Shown here: piece by piece, positions 41,044-48,077 of the stretch
How positions within the stretch are numbered: position 1 is the stretch's first letter
Layout of the letters: each line of letters opens with the position of its first letter
Assembly (NCBI GenBank): GCA_945873125.1
Contig: CAMCBV010000023.1
Location: 1 to 48,077 of the forward strand
From: Prosthecobacter debontii
GTDB taxonomy: Bacteria; Verrucomicrobiota; Verrucomicrobiia; Verrucomicrobiales; Akkermansiaceae
Length of the DNA stretch: 48,077 nt
Reading direction: 5' to 3'
Notes under the pieces: generated by a model
Seen by the model: only the letters and a program-made list of their open reading frames with translations
Told to the model about the DNA's origin: nothing
Databases searched by the model: none
Position numbers and translations under genes: made by a program

Positions 41044-42147
41044 TCAAATCTTTTCTAGGATGAAATTGGCGGCGGTTAGGGCGCCGTTGTTGCAATTGTG
41101 GTCCTTGAGATTGTTTTTCATGATGCGCCATTCAGCGGCGTTGTCAGCCAGGAGTTTAAAGACGGCTTGTGTCAGTTCTTTGGGGTCATCCGCAAGGTCT
41201 CCTGCGTGAAGATGTTGAAGGAGTTGAAGATTGCCTTCTTCCTGTCCCGGTACGAGATGATGGATCAGCATGGGACATTGTGCGGCAATGGCTTCATGCA
41301 CGGTAGCTCCGCCAGCTTTCCCGACCACGAGGTGGTGGTGATTGAGAAGTTGCGGTACTTTTTTTGTCCAACCCAGCAACCGGACGCGGTTCGGATACTC
41401 TGCCTGGATCTCCGCGGCACGCGAGTAGAGAGAGCGGAAATTCTTGCCCAAAACAATGGTGAGCTGAACATCGGGTGAGGCATTCAGGAGGGCGCGGGAG
41501 TGGCGGCGTACGAAAGGTTTTTTCGCGGTCGGGAAATAGAGAACACGGAAGGGTTTGTGCGGATCCTCACTGCCCATGGGTGTGAGTGAGGTAAAGAGCG
41601 GATTCACAGGGAAACCGGTATGGATGATTTTATCTTTTGGAATTCCCCATGAGCTCATGGCATCGACGGTGACGCGATCGGTGACGAGAAAATAGTCGGT
41701 GGGTGCGCGGAGCCAAGATGCGTTGATTTCGATCGAATCGGTAACGACGGTGAAAACGGGTATGCGTTTGCCGGTCTCCTGGAAATGGCGTTCGAGAAAG
41801 TATGGATAGATCGGGTAGGTTGACACAATGGCGTCAGGCGCGAATTCATGAATCAGAGTCTGCAGGTAGCTTTCGGGCTGGCGCATGAGCGGCATGCTTG
41901 GCCGCGAGAAATCGCATTGGTCGGTGGCGCGATAGATTTTTTCCCAGATTTTCGGAAAATGGGTGGTTACCAATCGGTAGCCCCATTGAATGACTGCGGT
42001 GGAATGGGGTGCGGAAAGCACGCAGGGATCTGCAACGCGTGTCTCAATGCCGCGCTTTTGAAAGGCTAACGCGAGGTTGCGTGCAGCGCTGTTGTGTCCC
42101 TCACCGAATGCGGCGGTGAGGATGAGTATGCGTTTTTTGGCCGACAT
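41044..42147 (-). CDS. GT28-family lipid glycosyltransferase (MGDG synthase / MurG-like)
   Basis: About 367 residues from ATG 42147. The N-terminal MGDG-synthase domain has ILILTAAFGEGHNSAARNLA (about 6-25); the C-terminal GT28 domain has VVGKAGGATVHEAIAAQCP and HHLVPGQEEGN, which bind the nucleotide sugar. Such enzymes (YpfP/UgtP, MGD1) transfer a sugar from UDP-sugar to diacylglycerol, and MurG is more distant. The acceptor is inferred. Divergent from the membrane protein and sulfatase-fold gene upstream. Confidence 0.85.
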   Translation of the reverse strand: MSAKKRILILTAAFGEGHNSAARNLALAFQKRGIETRVADPCVLSAPHSTAVIQWGYRLVTTHFPKIWEKIYRATDQCDFSRPSMPLMRQPESYLQTLIHEFAPDAIVSTYPIYPYFLERHFQETGKRIPVFTVVTDSIEINASWLRAPTDYFLVTDRVTVDAMSSWGIPKDKIIHTGFPVNPLFTSLTPMGSEDPHKPFRVLYFPTAKKPFVRRHSRALLNASPDVQLTIVLGKNFRSLYSRAAEIQAEYPNRVRLLGWTKKVPQLLNHHHLVVGKAGGATVHEAIAAQCPMLIHHLVPGQEEGNLQLLQHLHAGDLADDPKELTQAVFKLLADNAAEWRIMKNNLKDHNCNNGALTAANFILEKI

Positions 42148-42225
42148 GATAAATTTGCTCGCTCGGACTTTAAAACAGAGTGTGGCATTGCGTCGATGGA
42201 CTTTTATGCTTTCCTTGGGTTGCGG

Positions 42226-43320
42226 ATGCAAAAAAACAACGATCGGCCGAAATTACGAACTGTGGATGAGAGTCCTGAGGAGGTGATTGTATTGTTGGAA
42301 GGCCGACCGGCCGGTGAGACCGGCAAATTTCGGGGTCATGAGGAAATCGTGCGACTCGAGGCGAAAGACCGGGGTGAATTGAAATTCAGGACGCACGAGC
42401 CGAAGTTTGAAGAGTGGGTGGAGCGAGAAAACGTCGTATTTGAGGATGAGTGGAATACCGAGAAAACGAAGCAAGATTCAACCCATGCGCCCCGACGTTA
42501 TCGATTTTTTTGGATTTCCACAGGGTTGATTTTGTTATCAGCAGTGGGCTGGTTGGTATGGGATGTTTTTCAACAGAAGGATCCGGATCTATCGACGCAG
42601 GTGGATCCAAAGATTTCGCAGAAGCCTGAGGATCAGTCGGGAAGGGAGGCGATGCGGACGATTTCGACGATTGAGAAGGTCGTCAGGCAATTTTACAGAT
42701 CAAGCTCGGTGGAGGAGATGTCGAAACATGTGAGGCATGCCGAGCGGGTCCGACCGTTGATGGAAGAATACTATTCCAAAAACCCGATGAAAGCATCATT
42801 TGAGGTGGCTCGCATGGTGGACATGAATCCAGTGACAATTGAAAATCAGGGAGGATTCTGGGTGGTGATGGCTCATCTTGAATCGGGGTTGGATGATAAA
42901 TTGGTCATTGAAGCCAACAATCCCCGTGATGCAAAGGTGGATTGGGAGACATATGTATGCTGGCAGCCAATGGAGTGGGATCGTTTTGTCAAAGAACGAC
43001 CAGAAGGATATCGCGGCGATTTCCGTGTTTATGTGGAGCAAGATCAATTCTACAACTTTGAGTTTGCCGACAGTGAAAAATACCAAGCTTACAGAATCAC
43101 GGCCCTGAACAGTCAAGAAGTCATGTTTGGCTACGCGCCAAGAAATGGGCAGGTTTTTCAAGTGATGGATAATTTACTAGCCCGAAATAACAATCAGAAA
43201 GTGCCGATGCTTTTGCGGCTTCATTTAAAAGAAGGTTTGAAATCGAGAAGTGGAGTCCTGATTGACGAGGTCGTGGCAACGCAATGGCTTTTGGCGGAAT
43301 CTCCGGAGGTGAAGAAGTGA
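42226..43320 (+). CDS. Single-pass membrane protein of unknown function
   Basis: About 364 residues from ATG 42226 (ATG 42196 is possible). An acidic cytoplasmic N-terminus (1-92), one helix (93-114, FFWISTGLILLSAVGWLVWDVF) and an extracytoplasmic domain follow, with IEKVVRQFYRSSSVEEMSKHVRH, FRVYVEQDQFYNFEF and SGVLIDEVVATQW. I do not recognise a family, though it resembles verrucomicrobial proteins with a DUF-type periplasmic part. Its stop overlaps the start of the sulfatase-fold gene (GTGA), so they are coupled. Confidence 0.65.
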   Translation: MQKNNDRPKLRTVDESPEEVIVLLEGRPAGETGKFRGHEEIVRLEAKDRGELKFRTHEPKFEEWVERENVVFEDEWNTEKTKQDSTHAPRRYRFFWISTGLILLSAVGWLVWDVFQQKDPDLSTQVDPKISQKPEDQSGREAMRTISTIEKVVRQFYRSSSVEEMSKHVRHAERVRPLMEEYYSKNPMKASFEVARMVDMNPVTIENQGGFWVVMAHLESGLDDKLVIEANNPRDAKVDWETYVCWQPMEWDRFVKERPEGYRGDFRVYVEQDQFYNFEFADSEKYQAYRITALNSQEVMFGYAPRNGQVFQVMDNLLARNNNQKVPMLLRLHLKEGLKSRSGVLIDEVVATQWLLAESPEVKK

Positions 43321-45497
43321 CGATCTCAAAACAAAGAAAGATTGCGTGGCCGTATGTTTTGAAAATCACCGGCGGAGTCGGATTATTTTTTCTGATCCAA
43401 TACGCCGTTGCTTTGGTGCGTCTCAGCGGTGGATCGGGAGCCATGAAGAACAAATTCAGCGCGCTGGCTCAGGACAAGTATATGGATTTTCTGGTGATGC
43501 AGAATCTGTATGTCATCCTTGGATATGTGATTCTGGCAATGTTGTTCACTGTGGTTTTGTGGCCATTGGTGGATTTGGTTTTAACCAAAAAGCCGGAACG
43601 GAGCTGGTGGGTGGATGTTGTCGCAGGCTTGTGTGGAAGTTTTTTGATTCATGGATTTTTCACGCTTCGCTTAGTCAAGACGCGTCCGTATTTCCTAGAT
43701 GACGCAAAATTCGGCTATTGGTATTTTGAGATTTTGAACGTCGTGCCAGAGCCGGCGAAGCCTGCGATTTTCTTTGTGATTTTCACGGTGTTGCCCTGGG
43801 TAATTTTGGTTTACGTTGGTTCTTGGTATTATCGTAACTTAGGAAAAAAAGGACGGATCTCCGCAGGTATGGTGGGACTGTGTCTGGGTGCGTTGCCTTT
43901 ATGGAAAGGCAACACGAATCCTAATTCTTTGGAAGCGCTTCAAGAAACGAAAGATACAAAGCGCTCGAATGTGATCATTATTGGATCCGACTCACTGCGC
44001 GGAGACAAGCTGGGATATGCGGGATATCGTCCGCGTAGAAATGATGGAGCTGCAGCCGCAGGAGTGTCTCCAAATATCGACGAGTTGTCAAAGCGCTCGA
44101 TTCATATGGCGAATTGTCTGACTCCGATCGCATCGACTCTTGAATCGGGCACAAGTTTGATGAGCTCCCAGTATCCGCACACCCATGGATTTCGGCAGAT
44201 GTATCCGAGTGAGGAGACCGTCAAAGCGGCCAAGGCGGGTATCACGCCGCTTGCGCAAATTTTACGCAAAGAGGGATACGATACCGCGGCGATAGGTGAT
44301 TGGTGTGCAGGATATTATGAGTTGATGCCCTTTGGATTCGAGCACATTTCGGTGTCGAGTTTTGATAATTTCAAAATTTACATGAGTCAGGCGGTGGTTC
44401 TGGCACACTTTGTTATTCCGCTCTATTTTGATCATTCCGCCGGATATGAAATTTTCCCGCAGTTGGGGTCCTTTGCGCAGTTTGTCACGCCTCAAGTGGT
44501 CACGAAACGGGTGACGCAGCGGTTGGACCAGATCGCAAAGGCGGACAAGCCGTTTTTCTGGCACGTATTTTATTCCTGCAATCATCTGCCATATCGGAAT
44601 CCTGAGCCGTATTCGAGCATGTTTACCGATCCGGATTACAAAGGCCCTAACAAGAATGGAGTGGCATTTGATATCGATGAATTCATTGGTGGAACGGATT
44701 TGGAAAATAAGTGGAGTGCTCTCCCGGAGAGAGAAATACGGCAAATTCGGGATTTGTATGATGGTTGTACCAGGCAGTTTGATGATAACGTCGGCAAGAT
44801 ATTGGAGTCGCTGAAAAAAAACCATCTCTTGGAAAACACCATCGTGATCATCACTGCGGATCATGGGGATAATCTTTACGAGGAAGGTGTGACTTTAGGT
44901 CACGGCCTGACATTTAATGGCGGCATGCAGGCAAACCATATTCCGCTGCTCATTCATCTTCCAAAATCCGGGCAACGGAAAATAACAGAACAAGTCAGAC
45001 TGATTGATATTTTGCCGACCCTTGCCGATTTGCTTGAAGTCGAAAAACCAACTCAATGGGAAGGGCAGAGTTTTTCCAAATGGTTGGACGGCAGCGAGGA
45101 ACCGAAGAGTCGGGCATTCTATGGAGAGACAGGATTTCCGTTTATCCAGTTTCGAGTGAAAGGCATCGAGCGCCCCAAACTTCCACCGATGGACCGGATG
45201 GCGGGGATTGATGACTCATTCAATTATCAGTTTGTGCTCAAGAAAGAATACGAGCAGCCACTCGTGGCTGCGAAGCAGCGTTGTTTGGTGACTGAAAAAT
45301 GGAAATTAATCTGCACGCCAACGATCGAAGGAAAACGTCATTTTGGTTTATTCCAACGCGTTGGGGAGACTTTCAGTAACCTTGATGTGGCGGCGGATTA
45401 TCCGCAAGTCATTGCGCCCATGCGCAAGGCATTGGAGAGTTGGATGGATGAGCGGGTGGAGACTTCTTTGGCAGAAATTTTTCCAGAGGGCGAATAG
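43317..45497 (+). CDS. 5-TM alkaline-phosphatase-superfamily protein (sulfatase-fold, LtaS/EptA-like layout)
   Basis: About 726 residues from GTG 43317. Five N-terminal helices (VGLFFLIQYAVALV; MQNLYVILGYVILAMLFTVV; VVAGLCGSFLIHGFFTLRL; AIFFVIFTVLPWVILVYVG; GMVGLCLGALPL) precede a large periplasmic domain with NVIIIGSDSLRGDKLGYAGY, the nucleophile region CLTPIASTLESGTSLMSSQYP and ITADHGDNLYEEGVTLGHG. Where FGly sulfatases have C-x-P-x-R, this has T-L-E-S-G, so no formylglycine can form; a Thr or Ser nucleophile as in LtaS, EptA and related transferases is expected. The 5-TM layout also matches those. Most likely a phospholipid-headgroup transferase or phosphodiesterase; the substrate is unknown. 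Confidence 0.85.
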   Translation: MTISKQRKIAWPYVLKITGGVGLFFLIQYAVALVRLSGGSGAMKNKFSALAQDKYMDFLVMQNLYVILGYVILAMLFTVVLWPLVDLVLTKKPERSWWVDVVAGLCGSFLIHGFFTLRLVKTRPYFLDDAKFGYWYFEILNVVPEPAKPAIFFVIFTVLPWVILVYVGSWYYRNLGKKGRISAGMVGLCLGALPLWKGNTNPNSLEALQETKDTKRSNVIIIGSDSLRGDKLGYAGYRPRRNDGAAAAGVSPNIDELSKRSIHMANCLTPIASTLESGTSLMSSQYPHTHGFRQMYPSEETVKAAKAGITPLAQILRKEGYDTAAIGDWCAGYYELMPFGFEHISVSSFDNFKIYMSQAVVLAHFVIPLYFDHSAGYEIFPQLGSFAQFVTPQVVTKRVTQRLDQIAKADKPFFWHVFYSCNHLPYRNPEPYSSMFTDPDYKGPNKNGVAFDIDEFIGGTDLENKWSALPEREIRQIRDLYDGCTRQFDDNVGKILESLKKNHLLENTIVIITADHGDNLYEEGVTLGHGLTFNGGMQANHIPLLIHLPKSGQRKITEQVRLIDILPTLADLLEVEKPTQWEGQSFSKWLDGSEEPKSRAFYGETGFPFIQFRVKGIERPKLPPMDRMAGIDDSFNYQFVLKKEYEQPLVAAKQRCLVTEKWKLICTPTIEGKRHFGLFQRVGETFSNLDVAADYPQVIAPMRKALESWMDERVETSLAEIFPEGE

Positions 45498-45509
45498 TTC
45501 AAGGAATAC

Positions 45510-45540
45510 AACCGCAGATGGACACAGATCGACGCAGATC
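45510..45540. repeat. CCGCAGATGGACACAGATC-type repeat relic
   Basis: AACCGCAGATGGACACAGAT then CGACGCAGATC, a tandem GACGCAGAT motif of dispersed-repeat style. It is short and without its inverted partner. Confidence 0.45.
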
Positions 45541-45609
45541 AGGAATAGGGTCGCATTATCTATAGGTGTTTTTATGAATGGATCATTAGCGATTGACATT
45601 CAACATTCT

Positions 45610-45732
45610 AACAGAAGACAACGAAGAGAACGAAGGATATTTCAACTGCTAATTCTCAAATCTTCTACCAAAGCTCTAAAAGCCAAGGCAAGCCGCACGC
45701 AAACCTCCTTCGTTGACTTCGTGACCTTGTTT
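45610..45732. repeat. Diverged copy of the ACAGAAG...CGAAGGA inverted repeat
   Basis: The left arm ACAGAAGACAACGAAGAG, AACGAAGGA (45611-45637) faces the right arm CTCCTTCGTTGACTTCGTG (45706-45723). This is the same family as 39297-39427, with more mismatches and the spacer of different sequence. Confidence 0.65.
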
Positions 45733-45737
45733 AAGAA

Positions 45738-47915
45738 TTATTTTGCAGGGATACGAGTTTTCGAAGGTGAGTAGCCGGGAGCCTCAGCGGAAATTTCCCA
45801 AGCGCCACCGAGTTCGGTATCGAATTTCGGAGGCAAGGTGATTTCACCTTCGAGCATGCCACTGACTTCATTTGCTCCCGTCGCCAACGCCAGAATGGCA
45901 GTGACAAGTTGGTTTGCATCGTCAGGTTTCAAAGCTGCTTGAGGAGGCATAGGGACGACACCCCAAACGCCGCTTCCTCCGGTTTTCAATTTGTTGATCA
46001 AGTAATCTTTCGCGTCTTTTTGATCTCGGTATTTGATCGCAACATCAAAGTAAGCTGGGCCTACAGAAGTTGTGTCCACTTGGTGGCAAGCCAAGCATTG
46101 GTTGGTTTTGGCTAGTTCGGCGGGTTCGGGCTCGAACTGAGGTCCCCCGGAATCATGTCCTGTAGGTGGAATATAACGCACGCGGATGCTGAGTTGATTG
46201 GGATCTGGATTTTGCTCAGCGGTGACTTTGTATTTCAATTTTTCACCAAAGGTGGGTTTATCCGGTGGCTTAACGATTTCAAGTTTTAGGGATTTGAGTT
46301 CGGATGCACGAGTTAGTGAAATTCGAGCAACAGCCATTGCGCCATTCTCATCTTTCGCGACGGCACGGATTTCTTGGAAGTTTCCTGTTGGCAGGACGAT
46401 GTTGGAGCCGGTTCCGAGATTACGTTCCGTTGTATCCTCGGTAACATACCATGAGACGACCATCGGTTTACCTTCTGGATCATTGACTTTGTCCACGGAG
46501 AATCCGTTGGCGACTTGAGGAGTGGATTTGATCGTGATGGTTGGTGGCTTGTTGCCATCGTCCGGAATTAGCTGAGATAACGAGCCGTTTTTGTTGAAAT
46601 ACCAATCCGAGCCGTATTCAAGTAGCACGAGCGAACCATCACGATTCATTTCCAGATCCATGGGATGGACTAGCTTTTCCATAAGGATTTCCATTTTTTC
46701 AAACTTCTCATCTTCTGTGATTTTGGTTTTGAAAATCTTTCCACGCATCCAATCGTAGTTGAGCAGGGTTTTGTTTTTCTCTTTGCTGAGGACATTGAAC
46801 TTTCTGTTAGAATCGAAGTAAAAGACCGGACCGGCCATGGCATTACGGCCGCCTTTACCGATGATTGGAAATTCCGCGCTTTCTGCGTAAGGATACCAAA
46901 TGAATGCGGGTTGCGCGGGAGGTAGATCGTGGAGTCCGGTATTCCGTTTTCCCGGATTTTTCGGGCTGCTGGGATCGGTCATCTGACCTATCGTGTTGTT
47001 TGAAAAATCAACTATCGGATAAGGCTTGTTATTGGCGATGACAAAGGGCCAGCCAAAATTCCCTGCGGCTTTGGCTTGATTGACTTCATCGTATCCACGC
47101 GGTCCTTTAGTGCCATCGGCTTGACCGTCCGGGCCTACCTCACCCCAGTAGAGGGTTTTTGTTTTAGGATCGATGGAGATACGAAAAGGATTGCGACATC
47201 CCATCACGTAAATTTCAGGACGTGTTTTAGGGGTTCCTTTTGGGAAAAGATTGCCTTGGGGAATTTCGTAACCGGTTTGGGTGGGTTTGATGCGCAGGAT
47301 TTTTCCGCGAAGGTCATGGGTGTTGCCAGCCGAGCGTTGGGCATCAAAATATTGCTTACCTTCTCTATTGTCGATGGGTGCGACCCCAGCGCTTGCAAAC
47401 GGATTTGTGTTATCTCCTGTGGACAAATAAAGTAATCCATCAGAATCAAATTTCAGAGAGCCGGCCTGATGAGTTGCGGTTTGATCGCGTTCCGTTGGAA
47501 TAATGAGAAGTTGTAGCTCGGATGCGGAATCGATTTTTCCATCTTTCAGTGTGAAGCGGGAAAGGCGGTTTTCCAATTTGTCTGCCGCGCTGTAATAGAG
47601 AAAGATGTGCTGGTTGGTTGAAAATGCCGGATCGAGTGCGATGCCGAGTAACCCATCTTCACGACCATAAGGACTTTTCGGATCGGTGCTTCTGAGAGCA
47701 TGGACTTTGATAGATCCGATTCCAAAGATACCACCTGTGTTTGGGTTGATTCTTAGGACGCGACCTTCCCGTTCGATGACGTAGAAATCCCCATTGGGGG
47801 CAATCGCGATTTCCATGGGATCGTTGAGACCCGTGGCGATGGTATGTTTGACGAGAGGTTCTGCGAGAACGCTGGTAGTTAGAAAAGCCAGAGGGAGGAG
47901 AAAGGGGAATTTCAT
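45738..47915 (-). CDS. PQQ-dependent sugar dehydrogenase-like protein fused to cytochrome c
   Basis: A 725-residue secreted protein: signal peptide (MKFPFLLPLAFLTTSVLA); a beta-propeller of the glucose/sorbosone dehydrogenase family (about 24-430) with GLNDPMEIAIAPNGDFYVIE, REDGLLGIALDP, GSLKFDSDGLLYLSTGDN, RGKILRIKP and GCRNPFRISIDP; a middle Ig-like region (PPTITIKSTPQ...); and a C-terminal cytochrome c domain with CLACHQVD (CxxCH heme site) and Met in VVPMPP as likely axial ligand. It probably oxidises a sugar in the periplasm and passes electrons to heme c within one chain. No PQQ synthesis genes are nearby. Confidence 0.88.
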   Translation of the reverse strand: MKFPFLLPLAFLTTSVLAEPLVKHTIATGLNDPMEIAIAPNGDFYVIEREGRVLRINPNTGGIFGIGSIKVHALRSTDPKSPYGREDGLLGIALDPAFSTNQHIFLYYSAADKLENRLSRFTLKDGKIDSASELQLLIIPTERDQTATHQAGSLKFDSDGLLYLSTGDNTNPFASAGVAPIDNREGKQYFDAQRSAGNTHDLRGKILRIKPTQTGYEIPQGNLFPKGTPKTRPEIYVMGCRNPFRISIDPKTKTLYWGEVGPDGQADGTKGPRGYDEVNQAKAAGNFGWPFVIANNKPYPIVDFSNNTIGQMTDPSSPKNPGKRNTGLHDLPPAQPAFIWYPYAESAEFPIIGKGGRNAMAGPVFYFDSNRKFNVLSKEKNKTLLNYDWMRGKIFKTKITEDEKFEKMEILMEKLVHPMDLEMNRDGSLVLLEYGSDWYFNKNGSLSQLIPDDGNKPPTITIKSTPQVANGFSVDKVNDPEGKPMVVSWYVTEDTTERNLGTGSNIVLPTGNFQEIRAVAKDENGAMAVARISLTRASELKSLKLEIVKPPDKPTFGEKLKYKVTAEQNPDPNQLSIRVRYIPPTGHDSGGPQFEPEPAELAKTNQCLACHQVDTTSVGPAYFDVAIKYRDQKDAKDYLINKLKTGGSGVWGVVPMPPQAALKPDDANQLVTAILALATGANEVSGMLEGEITLPPKFDTELGGAWEISAEAPGYSPSKTRIPAK

Positions 47916-47974
47916 GGATGTCTAAGGGTGGCGCGTGCAACATTGTGTCTGTAAAAGTGCAAAGCACTAGCAAA

Positions 47975-48021
47975 CCGGCACTAAGACCGATGGAGCGTAG
48001 CGGAATCGGCCTTAGTGCCGG
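47975..48021. repeat. Long REP-like palindrome CCGGCACTAAG...CTTAGTGCCGG
   Basis: A 17-bp stem with one mismatch: CCGGCACTAAGACCGAT and ATCGGCCTTAGTGCCGG, around a 13-base loop GGAGCGTAGCGGA. It covers the stop codon of the partial gene at the right edge, so it may also end that transcript. Confidence 0.8.
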
Positions 48022-48077
48022 TCGCCGCCCCCTCCAAGAGCCTGAGACAGGGCTTGTTGGTGCTCGGCCACAGCTGG
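48012..48077 (-). CDS. C-terminal fragment of an unidentified protein (cut by window edge)
   Basis: The last 21 codons read PAVAEHQQALSQ then ALGGGGDRH and a TAA stop at 48012-48014. The stop lies in the right arm of a long palindrome. The fragment is too short to identify. Confidence 0.35.
   Translation of the reverse strand, partial: PAVAEHQQALSQALGGGGDRH

Noticed and set aside
1..48077. tRNA, rRNA or tmRNA genes
   Set aside because: I looked for T-arm (GGTTCGAATCC-like) and CCA-end patterns and found no cloverleaf; none reported.

Overview
The window most likely comes from a member of the Verrucomicrobiota, probably the Verrucomicrobiae. The evidence is an N-terminal fragment resembling Verru_Chthon cassette protein A, a large secreted RCC1/thrombospondin-3-repeat protein, a DUF1080 protein, a lysine-rich histone H1-like tail, few strong Shine-Dalgarno sites, and intergenic spaces full of palindromic repeats. 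Base composition is moderate and gene content is mostly chromosomal. No rRNA, tRNA, CRISPR array or prophage was seen.

Layout. 1-4.7 kb (minus strand): the edge of an IS-like element, a Verru_Chthon A-type gene broken by that element and by a frameshift, and an RCC1 surface protein. 5-12 kb (plus): a class III aminotransferase carrying an in-frame palindromic insertion, a VWA membrane protein, typA, and an RlmM-like rRNA methyltransferase, with repeat doublets between them. 12.1-17.7 kb (minus): a pseudopilin-like protein, gatB, hom, an Xre/DUF2384-RES toxin-antitoxin pair and an rsuA-type pseudouridine synthase. 17.7-22.5 kb (plus): queE, a small membrane protein, rsfS, a DUF58 protein and a transglutaminase. 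22.5-25.5 kb (minus): RNase D, a DUF1080 protein and a double-thioredoxin protein. 25.7-26.7 kb (plus): two tail-anchored coiled-coil proteins. 26.7-28.9 kb (minus): a CDF transporter and a pepP-type peptidase. 29-39.2 kb (plus): trpF-tatD-LysM lipoprotein-degenerate thioredoxin; a BlaI-type repressor fused to a histone H1-like tail, with its own terminator; then a secreted protein, M23 peptidase, GYF/CD225 protein, DUF2752 protein, pdxJ, acpS, hemB and a serine hydrolase. 39.6-42.1 kb (minus): thiG, a HAD hydrolase and a GT28 lipid glycosyltransferase. 42.2-45.5 kb (plus): a single-pass membrane protein and a 5-TM alkaline-phosphatase-superfamily protein. 45.7-47.9 kb (minus): a PQQ-type sugar dehydrogenase fused to cytochrome c. 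The right edge has a palindrome and the tail of an unknown gene.

How the genes relate. Most are housekeeping: translation (typA, gatB, rsfS, rRNA modification), cofactors and amino acids (queE, hom, trpF, pdxJ, thiG, hemB) and lipid/acyl carrier metabolism (acpS). Coupled pairs share ATGA, GTGA or short overlaps: DUF58/transglutaminase, trpF/tatD, secreted protein/M23, GYF/DUF2752, pdxJ/acpS, HAD/thiG, membrane protein/sulfatase-fold protein.

Most notable: (1) a BlaI-family DNA-binding domain joined to a histone H1-like tail, with an in-frame ATG at the junction that could yield the tail alone; (2) several families of REPIN-like inverted palindromes, two of them with compensatory base changes, and one palindrome inserted in frame in an enzyme gene; (3) a tandem TTTRARR-type heptamer just upstream of several minus-strand genes, always in the same orientation; (4) a GT28 diacylglycerol-glycosyltransferase-like gene divergent from a 5-TM sulfatase-fold protein without the formylglycine motif, which resembles lipid headgroup transferases.
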